A stretch of DNA of 33,864 nt from CAZLWA01 sp964563165 (GCA_964563165.1 CAZLWA010000109.1:1-33864); one strand, 5' to 3'; shown: positions 16,731-25,260, counted from the stretch's first letter. Program-made: numbers and translations. Notes: generated from the letters alone by a model not told the origin.

Positions 16731-19484
16731 ATGGACGATTGTATCGACATTCGCGGCGCGCGCGTTCACAACCTGAAAAACATCAGTTTAAAAATTCCGC
16801 GCAACAAATTTATCGTCATTACGGGCGTGAGCGGATCGGGTAAATCTTCGCTGGCGTTTGACACCTTGTATGCCGAAGGGCAGCGGCGCTATGTGGAGTC
16901 GCTTTCCGCGTATGCGCGGCAGTTTCTCGAACGCATGGACAAACCGGATGTGGATCATATCAAAGGCATCAGCCCGGCGCTGGCAATCGAACAGCGCACG
17001 CTGGCAAAAAATCCGCGCTCGACCGTAGGGACGGTTACGGAGATATATGATTATATGCGGCTGCTTTTCGGGCGCATCGGCAAAACGTTCTGCGCTAAGT
17101 GCGGGACGCCGGTTAAAAAAGATACGGTTTCCGCCGTCGTCCAAACGATCCTGAAGTATCCGGAAGATACGAAGCTGTATCTCCTCTTTACCGTGAAAGT
17201 GGATGAACAGGCGATTTTTCGTTTGCACGAACAGGGTTTCAGCCGGGTCGTTTTGGATAATTCCATAGCGGAACTCGACGACGCCTCGGTCATGAAAAAG
17301 ATATTCAGGAAAAAAGAAATCGAGGTTCTGGTAGATCGTCTGACGGTTTCACAAGAGAACCAATCCCGTTTTGCCGATTCGATCGAGACCGCATTCAAAT
17401 TCGGCGAAGGAAAGATCATAGTCCGTATTTTAGGAGCGGAAGATTTGAAATTTTCAAATAGATTTGAATGCAACACGTGCGGTACCGCTTATGAGGAACC
17501 GGATCCGAAGCTGTTTTCGTTCAACAATCCGTACGGCGCCTGTCCGGCTTGCCAGGGATTCGGCAACAAGATCGAAGTGGATTTGGATTTGGTGATACCC
17601 GACAAATCCAAAACGCTGCGGAAAGGCGCGATCAAGCCGTGGGCGACGGACGGGTATGCCAATTTTCAGGAGCGCCTCGAGAAAAACGCCAAGCGCAACG
17701 GCATTCCGCTCGATGTGCCCGTTGCCGAATTGACCAAAGAACAGTTCAAAAAAGTGTTGAACGGCGGAGAAGGGTTCGACGGCATACGCGGGTTTTTTGA
17801 ACGCCTTGAGAAAAAAACATACAAAATGCACATACGTGTCTTACTCAGCAAATATCGCGGATACGTGACCTGTTCGGATTGCGACGGATCACGGCTTCGC
17901 CCGGAAGCCGGCAGCGTAAAGATCGCCGGTAAGACCATTCACGAAATTCATTCCATGACCATCGAAGCGGCACATGATTTTTTTACGAATCTTCAGCTGT
18001 CGGAATTCGATTTGGAGATCGCACGGCGTGCCCTGGAAGAAGTCATCAGGCGGCTGAATTATTTAAGAAATGTCGGGCTGGAATATCTCACCTGCGCGCG
18101 TATGGCGGGAACTTTGTCCGGAGGCGAAGCGCAGCGTATCAGCCTGGCGAAGTCGCTGGGTTCGTCGCTCGTCGGGTCTCTGTATATCCTTGACGAACCC
18201 AGTATCGGTTTGCATCCGCGGGACAATGATAAGCTGATCAACATTCTTAAAAACCTGCAGAGTATCGGCAATACCGTCGTCGTCGTCGAACACGATCGCG
18301 ATATGATGGAACAATGCCACGAGATTATCGATATGGGGCCGCTGGCGGGAATTCATGGCGGAGAAGTCGTTTTTCAAGGGGATTACAAGAAGATCATCCA
18401 CCACAAAGAATCTCTCACCGGGCGTTATCTTTCCGGAAGCAAAACGATTCCTATGCCGGCGCGGCGAAGACGTTTCGGCGGGAACTTTGTGGAAGTAAAA
18501 GGAGCCGCAGAAAATAATTTAAAGACCATTGACGTGAAAATACCGATCGGATTGTTCGTTTGCGTGACGGGCGTCAGCGGGTCGGGCAAGAGTACCCTGG
18601 TGCATGATGTGCTTTATGCCGGAGCGATGCGCAAGTTCGGGCTGGGGTCAAATAAAGTGGGCGCACATAAGGAAATTTTGGGTTTGGAAACCATTCATGC
18701 CGTGGAAATGGTCGATCAGCAGCCGATAGGCCGCACGCCGCGGAGCAATCCCGCGACCTACATCAAGGTGTTTGATATGATGCGGGAGGTCTTTGCCGGT
18801 GTGCCTGCGTCTAAAATGCGCGGCTATCAATCGGGAACGTTTTCATTCAATGTTCCCGGAGGACGCTGCGATACGTGCGAAGGAGCGGGACAAATTCTTG
18901 TCGAAATGCAGTTTCTAGCCGATGTGTATCTGGAATGCGAAGAATGTAAAGGGCGTCGGTACAAAAAGGAGGTGCTGGAAATTACGTATCATGACAAAAA
19001 TGTTTTTGAGGTGCTCGCATTATCCGTGAGCGAAGCCATCGCCTTTTTCGAAGCATATCCGCGTATCGTGAAAAAACTGCAGGTGCTGGAAGACGTCGGA
19101 TTAGGATATCTCAAGCTTGGGCAGTCCGGAACGACGCTTTCCGGGGGGGAGGCGCAGCGCGTGAAACTGGCCGCGCATCTGGCGGAGCGCCAAAGCGAGC
19201 ACACGCTCTATATTCTCGACGAACCAACAACCGGCCTGCATTTTGATGATATCAACAAACTCATGACAAGTTTTGATCAGCTGATCGAAAGCGGCAATTC
19301 GATTTTGGTGATCGAGCATAATCTTGACGTGATCAAATGCGCGGATCACATCATCGATCTGGGGCCCGAAGGCGGGGATAAAGGCGGATACGTCGTAGCT
19401 GCCGGAACGCCGGAAGAAATAATGGATTGCGAAAAATCGTATACCGGGAAATACTTAAAAAAATATTTGAAACGCTTTAACTAG
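16731..19484 (+). CDS. uvrA: Excinuclease ABC subunit A
   Basis: UvrA of 917 residues, close to the usual ~940. It is the damage-recognition ATPase of nucleotide excision repair that loads UvrB on damaged DNA. It has two ABC ATPase modules. The first Walker A is TGVSGSGKSS (31-40), preceded by HNLKNISLKIPR. The second Walker A is at about residue 613 (TGVSGSGKST). Two ABC signatures TLSGGEAQR are found near residues 461 and 801, each followed by a Walker B (YILDEPSIGLH, YILDEPTTGLH). Zinc-finger cysteines are present at CAKC (about 121), CNTC/CPAC, CSDC, and CDTC/CEEC. No strong ribosome-binding site is seen before the ATG. It follows the polysaccharide genes but is functionally unrelated and converges with the lptD-like gene downstream. 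Confidence 0.98.
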   Translation: MDDCIDIRGARVHNLKNISLKIPRNKFIVITGVSGSGKSSLAFDTLYAEGQRRYVESLSAYARQFLERMDKPDVDHIKGISPALAIEQRTLAKNPRSTVGTVTEIYDYMRLLFGRIGKTFCAKCGTPVKKDTVSAVVQTILKYPEDTKLYLLFTVKVDEQAIFRLHEQGFSRVVLDNSIAELDDASVMKKIFRKKEIEVLVDRLTVSQENQSRFADSIETAFKFGEGKIIVRILGAEDLKFSNRFECNTCGTAYEEPDPKLFSFNNPYGACPACQGFGNKIEVDLDLVIPDKSKTLRKGAIKPWATDGYANFQERLEKNAKRNGIPLDVPVAELTKEQFKKVLNGGEGFDGIRGFFERLEKKTYKMHIRVLLSKYRGYVTCSDCDGSRLRPEAGSVKIAGKTIHEIHSMTIEAAHDFFTNLQLSEFDLEIARRALEEVIRRLNYLRNVGLEYLTCARMAGTLSGGEAQRISLAKSLGSSLVGSLYILDEPSIGLHPRDNDKLINILKNLQSIGNTVVVVEHDRDMMEQCHEIIDMGPLAGIHGGEVVFQGDYKKIIHHKESLTGRYLSGSKTIPMPARRRRFGGNFVEVKGAAENNLKTIDVKIPIGLFVCVTGVSGSGKSTLVHDVLYAGAMRKFGLGSNKVGAHKEILGLETIHAVEMVDQQPIGRTPRSNPATYIKVFDMMREVFAGVPASKMRGYQSGTFSFNVPGGRCDTCEGAGQILVEMQFLADVYLECEECKGRRYKKEVLEITYHDKNVFEVLALSVSEAIAFFEAYPRIVKKLQVLEDVGLGYLKLGQSGTTLSGGEAQRVKLAAHLAERQSEHTLYILDEPTTGLHFDDINKLMTSFDQLIESGNSILVIEHNLDVIKCADHIIDLGPEGGDKGGYVVAAGTPEEIMDCEKSYTGKYLKKYLKRFN

Positions 19485-19496
19485 TGCCGTTTCAAA
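19466..19496 (+). other. Inverted repeat spanning the uvrA stop codon
   Basis: TTTGAAACG (19466-19474) and CGTTTCAAA (19488-19496) form a perfect 9-bp stem with a 13-base loop that contains the TAG stop. No U tract follows, so it is not a textbook terminator. It may stabilise the 3' end or act as a weak bidirectional terminator between convergent genes. Confidence 0.4.
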
Positions 19497-19510
19497 TAGA
19501 CCATATTGTG

Positions 19511-19632
19511 TTTTGCAGGCTTATGCCTGCGTCTGCCGCTCTACTCACACGGTCGGTAGCCGCAACCGCCAGCCCAGGGTTGCGAGGGAACTCACACGGT
19601 CGGTAGCCGCAACCTTTAGGTTGCGATGCAAC
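19511..19632. repeat. REP-like palindromic repeats between uvrA and lptD
   Basis: The 211-bp gap between the two convergent genes (19485-19695) contains three kinds of short palindrome. GCAGGC-TTAT-GCCTGC lies at 19515-19530. The 25-mer ending CGGTAGCCGCAACC occurs twice, at 19543-19567 and 19590-19614 (period 47), and each copy runs into a hairpin: CGCAACC...GGTTGCG at 19561-19584 and CGCAACC-TTTA-GGTTGCG at 19608-19625. A further GTTGC-GAT-GCAAC overlaps the end (19620-19632). This is the architecture of dispersed REP-like elements. It could also serve as a bidirectional transcription stop. No gene is visible in the gap. Confidence 0.6.
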
Positions 19633-19695
19633 AAAATACCAGATAGTTCCCGAAAGGCGACGGCCTGTTCCGGTTCCGTACAGCGGGCAGCGCGC

Positions 19696-22425
19696 TCACT
19701 GAAAAATTTGATTTCCGTAGTCGGTACGCTGCAATTTAATATCACGCAGCGTCGGGGATTTGATCTGCACGATGAAAAAGTAGCCCGCCGCGGGTCCCGT
19801 CGGCGTCCATTCGAACCTCATTTCCCAGCAGTGTAAATCCCGCAAAAACGAAAAACTCTGACTCACGAATTCTTTGTGAAGGATGTCGTATCGCGCGGTG
19901 TAGTTCACCTGCCAATTGGGCGTCAGTTTCAAATTTGCGCCGGTATTGACCCCGAATGTTTTGGTGACCGAATTCGGATTGGATTTATTGATGTCATAAT
20001 TGAAATCGAAACGCGCCGACCAAGGGATACCGGCAGGCAAAACGCTGGCCGGATTGGTGAACGAGTTGTATCCCTGTTGGAAAGGCTGCGCTGAATAGTT
20101 TTGCGCCGGCTGTGCGGGAGCCGCCGGAGCCGTAGGATTTTTTCCGCCGCCGTTAAATGAAATTCCGGAAGTGATCGAAGCCGAAAGCAATCGCGGGAGT
20201 TTGTTGAGTTTGTTCACGCGCCGGTTCAATTGCCTATCATACCGGTAAAAATCATGATTCATATTGAGCGATAGACTGACACTCTTAGCCAGATCGTTGC
20301 TGACCGTCACGGACGTACTGAGAGTGGAAAGTTTGAATTGCGGCGACTCAAAATCGTAGCTGATGGAATTGTTGAAGTTGATCAAATCCAATTTCTTGAT
20401 GCCCGGTTCGGCATTTCCCGGAACTGATTTCGACGTATCTTTTTCAGACGTCAGAACTTTGGCCTGCAGAACATGGGCCAGGCTGAAGCCCATAGCCAGC
20501 GAGCGCCCCGGAGCGGTCGTTCCGCCGAACAAGATATTTCCTGCGTAGCGGTCCAATTTGACTTTGCGCCCGCCGGTATCGGTAGCTGTTTCATAGTAAC
20601 CCCACGTGCGTTTGGAAAAATCGGGATGGTAATTTAGACTTACGCTCGGCGTCATGATGTGCCGCATGGATTCCAATCCGAGAATTCTCGGATTAGCCGT
20701 TCCGTAAATTTTCGTGGATACGCCGATACTCCCGGTAAATGTGTGGCGCGCAAAAAAAGATCTGACGGTGTCGCTGACGGATTTGTTATTCGAATCAAAG
20801 CTATAATTTTCGCTGCGCCGGTCGAACCACGTTTCCTGGATCGAAAGACTGGGGCTGAAATTGAAATACTTAAATATCTTGAACGGGGCGCTGATACCGA
20901 TGGCGTGATTCATCCCGGCTGCCCGGAGCGTGGGAGCGCCGGTCTGGGCCTGGGTTTCCTTATAGAGCCCATTCGAATTGTAACTGTAGCGGATGGATTG
21001 GTACCACAGGTCCGGCTTGTCTTTATCCTCATCGGATTTTGGAAAAAACGCCGCTGAAGATTTGCTGATCGTGATGCTTGGCAGCGTCAGATCACGCTGG
21101 CCGTTGTCCAGGTTTTTCGACTGGGACACGTTGGCCGAAATACCGCCCCAGTCGGAGCTGTTATTATAACTGATATTGCTGCGAATCTGACGGTTTAAGA
21201 TCTGCTGCTGATTGATGCTCGTGAATTGATAAAAATTCTTACTGCTGACAAAATGCAGATCCGCATTCAGGTTGGACCTTTCCGAAAGCGTCTGGCTATG
21301 CGATTCGTCCAGGCTCCACAGCCGGTTTTTTTCTCCCGTAATATAACTCAGCGAGGAATACGAAAAATTAAAACTGCCGGTGAAATAGTACCTCTTCGCA
21401 TAGCGTGTTCCGCCGTGAAATAAGAACCCCGCTTTGTCCAGGAAATCAATTTGGGCGAGAGCGTCGAAATAATCGTTGGGCGCCCAGTAGTAGCCGAAAT
21501 TACGTACTTGTTTCCCTTCGCGCGGCGTTTCGTTGTAAGAAGGCGGTGTGATGCCGGAGGATCGCCCCGCTTTGTTGGGAAAGACGCCGAACGGGATAGC
21601 GAAGATCGGCACGTCGTGAATATACAGCACGATGGGTTTTGCGACCACTTGATCGCGGACGATCATTTTCATTTCCTGTGTTTGAAAATAAAAATGAGGA
21701 TCCTTTTGATCGCACGTCGTAAATCGCCCTTTGCGGATATACAGCGAGCTGTCGCCCAGCTTGCGGATATTCTCCCCGTAATAGAATCCGTCCTGCAGCT
21801 TCGTTTCCCCCAGCAGGACGCGGCCGCGGCGCGTGTCAAAAGTATATTCCATCTTGTTGCCGGTGAACGATTCGCCGCCCTCGGTGAATTGCGGAATGCC
21901 GCGGTACCGCAGGACGCGCCCCGTCGAATCCACCGAATCCGGTACGGCTTCGGCCGTCATTAATTTTTTCGGTTGTTCGATCGTGATCCTGGCGGCGCGG
22001 ATTTCCATACCGCGGTATCTTACCCACGCGTTGTTCTTAAGTACGACGGTAGAATTGTCCAGGGTTCCCTCCGTCGTGTCCGCACCGTAAAAAATCAGCG
22101 TGTCCAAACCTTCGTAGCTTCTTGTTGAATCCATCCTGGTGAGAGAGTTCTTCAACGAATCTTCCTTGGGAAATGCCGGGAGCGTGTCGTTCTGCGTGGA
22201 TTTGGAAAGACTATTGGAACGGACAATGGAAACGGAATCTTTTTGCTGCGCCGATAAACAATGAATAATGAATAATGAGTAATAAACAATGAATAATGAA
22301 TAATGAGTAATAAATAATGAATAATGATATGCGAAAAACTTTTTCAGCCGGAGGCTGATGCACCTTTGGCGCAGGCTTTTTCTGCCGGAGGCTGATGCGC
22401 CTTTGGCGCAGACTTTTGAGATCAT
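19696..22425 (-). CDS. lptD: LPS-assembly protein LptD (Bacteroidota type), repeat-derived N-terminus
   Basis: Outer-membrane LPS translocon of 909 residues. About residues 95-330 form the OstA/LptA-like beta-jellyroll (DTLIFYGADTT, NKMEYTFDTRRGRVLLGET) and the conserved block KPIVLYIHDVPIFAIPFGVFP followed by GRSSGITPP. The rest alternates polar and aromatic strands like a large beta-barrel and ends with the family-typical DLHCWEMRFEWTP. Two cysteines in the mature part (C238 in TTCDQ, C866 in LHCWE) could form a disulfide. Residues 1-55 are not family sequence: they are encoded by two 37-bp palindromic repeats and a 21-bp tandem repeat. The latter gives a hydrophobic stretch (HYSLFIT/HYSLFIV/YYSLFII) ending HCLSAQQ, which can act as a signal peptide. 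ATG follows the dtd stop by one base (TAGCATG), so the two are coupled. Confidence 0.88.
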   Translation of the reverse strand: MISKVCAKGASASGRKSLRQRCISLRLKKFFAYHYSLFITHYSLFIVYYSLFIIHCLSAQQKDSVSIVRSNSLSKSTQNDTLPAFPKEDSLKNSLTRMDSTRSYEGLDTLIFYGADTTEGTLDNSTVVLKNNAWVRYRGMEIRAARITIEQPKKLMTAEAVPDSVDSTGRVLRYRGIPQFTEGGESFTGNKMEYTFDTRRGRVLLGETKLQDGFYYGENIRKLGDSSLYIRKGRFTTCDQKDPHFYFQTQEMKMIVRDQVVAKPIVLYIHDVPIFAIPFGVFPNKAGRSSGITPPSYNETPREGKQVRNFGYYWAPNDYFDALAQIDFLDKAGFLFHGGTRYAKRYYFTGSFNFSYSSLSYITGEKNRLWSLDESHSQTLSERSNLNADLHFVSSKNFYQFTSINQQQILNRQIRSNISYNNSSDWGGISANVSQSKNLDNGQRDLTLPSITISKSSAAFFPKSDEDKDKPDLWYQSIRYSYNSNGLYKETQAQTGAPTLRAAGMNHAIGISAPFKIFKYFNFSPSLSIQETWFDRRSENYSFDSNNKSVSDTVRSFFARHTFTGSIGVSTKIYGTANPRILGLESMRHIMTPSVSLNYHPDFSKRTWGYYETATDTGGRKVKLDRYAGNILFGGTTAPGRSLAMGFSLAHVLQAKVLTSEKDTSKSVPGNAEPGIKKLDLINFNNSISYDFESPQFKLSTLSTSVTVSNDLAKSVSLSLNMNHDFYRYDRQLNRRVNKLNKLPRLLSASITSGISFNGGGKNPTAPAAPAQPAQNYSAQPFQQGYNSFTNPASVLPAGIPWSARFDFNYDINKSNPNSVTKTFGVNTGANLKLTPNWQVNYTARYDILHKEFVSQSFSFLRDLHCWEMRFEWTPTGPAAGYFFIVQIKSPTLRDIKLQRTDYGNQIFQ
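22264..22326 (-). repeat. 21-bp tandem repeat (3 units) encoding the lptD signal-peptide region
   Basis: Three consecutive 21-bp units read on the minus strand as HYSLFIT, HYSLFIV and YYSLFII (residues 34-54 of the lptD ORF). On the plus strand they appear as AATAATGAATAATGAGTAAT-like repeats. The repeat is in frame because 21 is a multiple of 3 and it has no stop in this frame. Confidence 0.8.
22339..22412. repeat. Two tandem 37-bp palindromic repeat units
   Basis: Units at 22339-22375 and 22376-22412 differ at about three positions. Each contains a GCCGGAGGC mini-palindrome and a hairpin, perfect in the second unit (TGCGCC-TTT-GGCGCA, 22396-22410) and with one mismatch in the first. They lie within the first codons of the lptD reading frame, directly after the dtd stop codon. 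In style (short stem, 3-4 base loop) they resemble the palindromes beyond the other end of lptD. Confidence 0.75.
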
Positions 22426-22426
22426 G

Positions 22427-22861
22427 CTATCCCAGTATAATGGTGACAGGACCGGAATTGTGTATTTCCACTTCCATCATGGCGCCGAAAACGCCCGTAC
22501 TCACGTGAAAGCCTTTTCCGCGCAATAGTTCAACAAAGCGGTCATACAAAGGCTCCGCTATTTCCGGCCGGGCCGCTTCGATGAAGCTCGGGCGCCGTCC
22601 TTTGCTTACGTCGCCGTACAGCGTGAATTGTGAAATCGCAAGAATTTCGCCGCTCACGTCCGCCAGCGATAAATTCATTTTGTTATTACCGTCCTCAAAA
22701 ATCCGGAGGTGTGCGCATTTGTCCGCCCAAAATTCCAGATCTTCCCCCGCATCGCCGGTTTTGAATCCGATCAGCAAAACAAGGCCCCGGCCGATCTGAC
22801 CGACGATTTCTTTATTGACCGTAACTTTTGCGCTCGAAACGCGCTGAACTACTATGCGCAT
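22427..22861 (-). CDS. dtd: D-aminoacyl-tRNA deacylase
   Basis: DTD of 144 residues, the standard length. It hydrolyses D-amino acids (and glycine mischarged on tRNA-Ala) from tRNAs, a chiral proofreading step in the cytoplasm. The N-terminus is the conserved MRIVVQRVSSAKVTV. The active-site blocks are SQFTLYGD (77-84) and the Gly-Pro motif in NSGPVT (135-140, usually NxGPVT). K87GRRPSF contributes to the conserved basic loop. The ATG at 22861 has no clear Shine-Dalgarno sequence. The stop is one base from the lptD ATG. A 177-bp gap separates it from the dienelactone hydrolase gene upstream on the same strand; I see no confident promoter there. Confidence 0.97.
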   Translation of the reverse strand: MRIVVQRVSSAKVTVNKEIVGQIGRGLVLLIGFKTGDAGEDLEFWADKCAHLRIFEDGNNKMNLSLADVSGEILAISQFTLYGDVSKGRRPSFIEAARPEIAEPLYDRFVELLRGKGFHVSTGVFGAMMEVEIHNSGPVTIILG

Positions 22862-23038
22862 AATTTTCTTAACCGCAGCTGCCTGAGCCGCATCTAAAAA
22901 TACTCACGCGGCGCCTTGGGGAACGGAGCTTAAGGTGAGTGGCCGGACGGCGCATGACGTTTAAAACCGGGGTAAGGTGCGGAATGACGTCGGAATAACG
23001 GTGATGATTCATCGATTTACGAAAGATCTGCGTGAGAC

Positions 23039-23797
23039 TTAATTCGATTTCAAATGCGCCTCGAGAAAATTCCAGGTTTCTTTCCAGGCTTCTTCTGCGC
23101 GGTCTTTGTTGTATCCTTTGAGATTGGTCGGATTAATGAATCCATGACCGACGTTGTCGTATACGATCGTGCGGATGTCTTTCTTTTCCGCTTTGGCCGC
23201 CTCTTCGAATTTCTTTACATCCGCCGGAAGAATACCTTTGTCCAGCGCGCCGAAAATTCCGAGAATAGGCGCATGGATTTGCTGGATCATCTTCTTGTCT
23301 TCAACCATGTGGCCGTAATTAATAACGCACGCGGCGAGATCGGGCACATGGATCGCCGTCTGCAGCGAATAGCTGCCCCCCATGCACCATCCTATCGAAC
23401 CGATCTTTTTCGGATTCACATTTTTCAGCGATTTTAGATAATCGTCCGCGGCTTCCAGATCCTTGACGGCGCGGTCCTGGGGAAGCCCACGGGAGAGTTC
23501 ATGAGCTTCATCCCGGTCGGCCGCCACCTTGCCGCGATATAGATCTACCGCCAAAGCCACGTACCCTTTTTGCGCTAACGTGCGCGCCTGGTCTTTCGCC
23601 CAATCGTTCAAGCCCCACCATTCATGAATGACGATCAGCGCAGGAAACGGCCCGCTCCCTTCGGGTTTTGCCAGAAAGCCCTTGACGGTCACGTCACCGC
23701 TCTTGTATTCCACGTCCGATACCGTAATTTTCATTTGCGCATGTGCCGAATGGATTCCAATGAATGCGGCCACCAAAACTAAAAAAATTATTCTCAT
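23039..23797 (-). CDS. Secreted dienelactone hydrolase family protein
   Basis: Alpha/beta hydrolase of 252 residues. Residues 1-20 form a signal peptide ending in SAHA before QMKITV, so the enzyme is exported to the periplasm. The DLH catalytic triad can be placed as C138 in GWCMGGSYS, D186 in GALDKGI and H218 in VGHGF. The oxyanion-side block IHEWWGLNDW (58-67) is also typical. Dienelactone hydrolases cleave cyclic esters, but exported homologues act on unknown esters, so the substrate is open. The start ATG at 23797 lacks a Shine-Dalgarno sequence and is preceded within 3 bases by a 13-base palindrome. It lies 84 bp downstream of gltA on the same strand. Confidence 0.92.
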   Translation of the reverse strand: MRIIFLVLVAAFIGIHSAHAQMKITVSDVEYKSGDVTVKGFLAKPEGSGPFPALIVIHEWWGLNDWAKDQARTLAQKGYVALAVDLYRGKVAADRDEAHELSRGLPQDRAVKDLEAADDYLKSLKNVNPKKIGSIGWCMGGSYSLQTAIHVPDLAACVINYGHMVEDKKMIQQIHAPILGIFGALDKGILPADVKKFEEAAKAEKKDIRTIVYDNVGHGFINPTNLKGYNKDRAEEAWKETWNFLEAHLKSN

Positions 23798-23799
23798 AT

Positions 23800-23812
23800 A
23801 ACACTCAGTGTT
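23800..23812 (-). promoter_or_regulatory. Palindrome at the translation start of the dienelactone hydrolase gene
   Basis: AACACTGAGTGTT (minus strand) is a perfect 13-base palindrome ending 3 bases before the ATG, where the ribosome-binding site would be. It could be an operator or a small hairpin limiting translation. A chance palindrome of this size cannot be excluded. Confidence 0.3.
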
Positions 23813-23881
23813 GAATTAAGCAATCATCCATCGTCCATCTGAATTCCTCTCCTGCCAAGGACGGGGTGGTGGTTTCGAAAA

Positions 23882-25168
23882 CTATCTCTTGTGAATCGGT
23901 ACGTATTTTCGCTCGGTTGCTCCGGTATAGATCTGGCGCGGTCTTCCGATGCGTGTGTCCGGCGATTCCATCATTTCCTTCCACTGTGCGATCCAGCCGG
24001 GCATGCGCCCGATCGCAAACAGCACCGTGAACATGTCGATCGGAAAACCGATGGCCCGGTAAATAATCCCGCTGTAAAAATCCACATTCGGGTAAAGTTT
24101 CTTCTCAATGAAGTACGGATCTTTCAATGCGACTTCTTCCAGTTGGTGTGCGATATCCAAAAGGGGATCGTGGATCCCGAGTTTGTTCAAAACTTTGTCG
24201 CACGTTTTCTTAATGATCGTCGCTCGCGGATCGAAATTCTTATAGACGCGATGGCCGAATCCCATCAGACGGTAATTGGAGTTTTTGTCCTTTGCCATGT
24301 CAATATATTTTTTAACGCCGCCGCCGTCCCGGTGGATTTGCGTCAGCATTTCGAGTACTTCCTGATTGGCGCCGCCGTGCAGCGGGCCCCACAACGCGCA
24401 AATGCCCGCCGAAATGGCCGCGAAGATATTTGCCTGACTGCTGCCCACGAGACGCACGGTGGAAGTCGAACAATTTTGTTCATGGTCGGCATGCAGAATA
24501 AACAGCTGATCCAGCGCCTTTTCAATATCAGGGTCCACGGCATACGGCTCCGCCGGAACGGCAAACATCATGTTCAAAAAATTCGCGCAGTAACCCAGTG
24601 AATTCAGAGGATAAACAAACGGCTGGCCGATCGATTTCTTGTAGGAACAAGCCGCGATGGTGGTGATCTTCGCGAGCATGCGGAAAATTGAAAGTTTGAC
24701 GTGTTCCGGGTTCATCGGGTCGATGGAATCCTGGTAAAACGTTGAAAGCGAACACACGACCGCCGATAAAAGCGCCATGGGATGGGCGTCGCGCGGGTAG
24801 GCGTCGTAAAGTTTACTTAAGGATTCGTGCAGCATCGTATGATGCGTGATATCTTTCCGGAACTCTTCCAATTGTGCCGGCGACGGTAATTCGCCGTACA
24901 GTAACAGATAGCTTACTTCGGTAAAATTTGAATTCTCGCACAGATCCTGGATATTGTAACCGCGGTAGCGGAGAATGCCTTTTTCACCGTCCAGAAATGT
25001 GACCGCGCTCGTACAAGCGCCCGTGTTCGCATACCCGTGGTCCATCGTAATGAGCCCGGTTTGCGCACGAAATTTACCGATGTCAACGGCTTGTTCGTTT
25101 TCAGTGCCGCCAACGAGCGGCAATGCGATACTTTTATCGTCGTAGGTGAGTGAAGCTTTTGTAACCAT
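23882..25168 (-). CDS. gltA: Citrate synthase (type II, hexameric-like)
   Basis: Citrate synthase of 428 residues, the same length as the E. coli enzyme. It condenses acetyl-CoA and oxaloacetate, the entry step of the TCA cycle. Landmarks in order: the N-terminal beta domain with VTFLDGEKGILRYRGYNI, the HADHEQNCST block (about residue 229), the catalytic histidine in PLHGGANQEV (about 264), GFGHRVYKNFDPRA (about 302-315) and the catalytic aspartate in NVDFYSGI (about 361). The positions match E. coli GltA numbering. A strong ribosome-binding site (AAGGAG) lies 6 bases before the ATG, and a sigma-70 promoter is visible at 25220-25248, giving its own transcript. The dienelactone hydrolase and dtd/lptD lie downstream on the same strand. 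Confidence 0.98.
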   Translation of the reverse strand: MVTKASLTYDDKSIALPLVGGTENEQAVDIGKFRAQTGLITMDHGYANTGACTSAVTFLDGEKGILRYRGYNIQDLCENSNFTEVSYLLLYGELPSPAQLEEFRKDITHHTMLHESLSKLYDAYPRDAHPMALLSAVVCSLSTFYQDSIDPMNPEHVKLSIFRMLAKITTIAACSYKKSIGQPFVYPLNSLGYCANFLNMMFAVPAEPYAVDPDIEKALDQLFILHADHEQNCSTSTVRLVGSSQANIFAAISAGICALWGPLHGGANQEVLEMLTQIHRDGGGVKKYIDMAKDKNSNYRLMGFGHRVYKNFDPRATIIKKTCDKVLNKLGIHDPLLDIAHQLEEVALKDPYFIEKKLYPNVDFYSGIIYRAIGFPIDMFTVLFAIGRMPGWIAQWKEMMESPDTRIGRPRQIYTGATERKYVPIHKR

Positions 25169-25219
25169 GGGAACTCCTTAATCGGATGGAATAGCGTTGT
25201 AGGGTTTGAACCGCAGAGT

Positions 25220-25248
25220 AAGATAACAAAAGAAAAAACGATTGGCAA
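25220..25248 (-). promoter_or_regulatory. Predicted sigma-70 promoter of gltA
   Basis: On the minus strand TTGCCA (25248-25243) is followed after 17 bases by TATCTT (25225-25220). The expected transcript would start near 25213 and carry a leader of about 45 bases with AAGGAG before the gltA ATG. Confidence 0.55.
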
Positions 25249-25260
25249 GATTTTTTGAAA

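Noticed and set aside
19543..19614. CRISPR array
   Set aside because: Only two repeat copies, each tied to a hairpin, with a 22-base gap between them; no cas genes nearby.
22264..22412. Insertion sequence remnant
   Set aside because: No transposase coding sequence, no terminal inverted repeats and no target duplication; short tandem and palindromic repeats explain it better.
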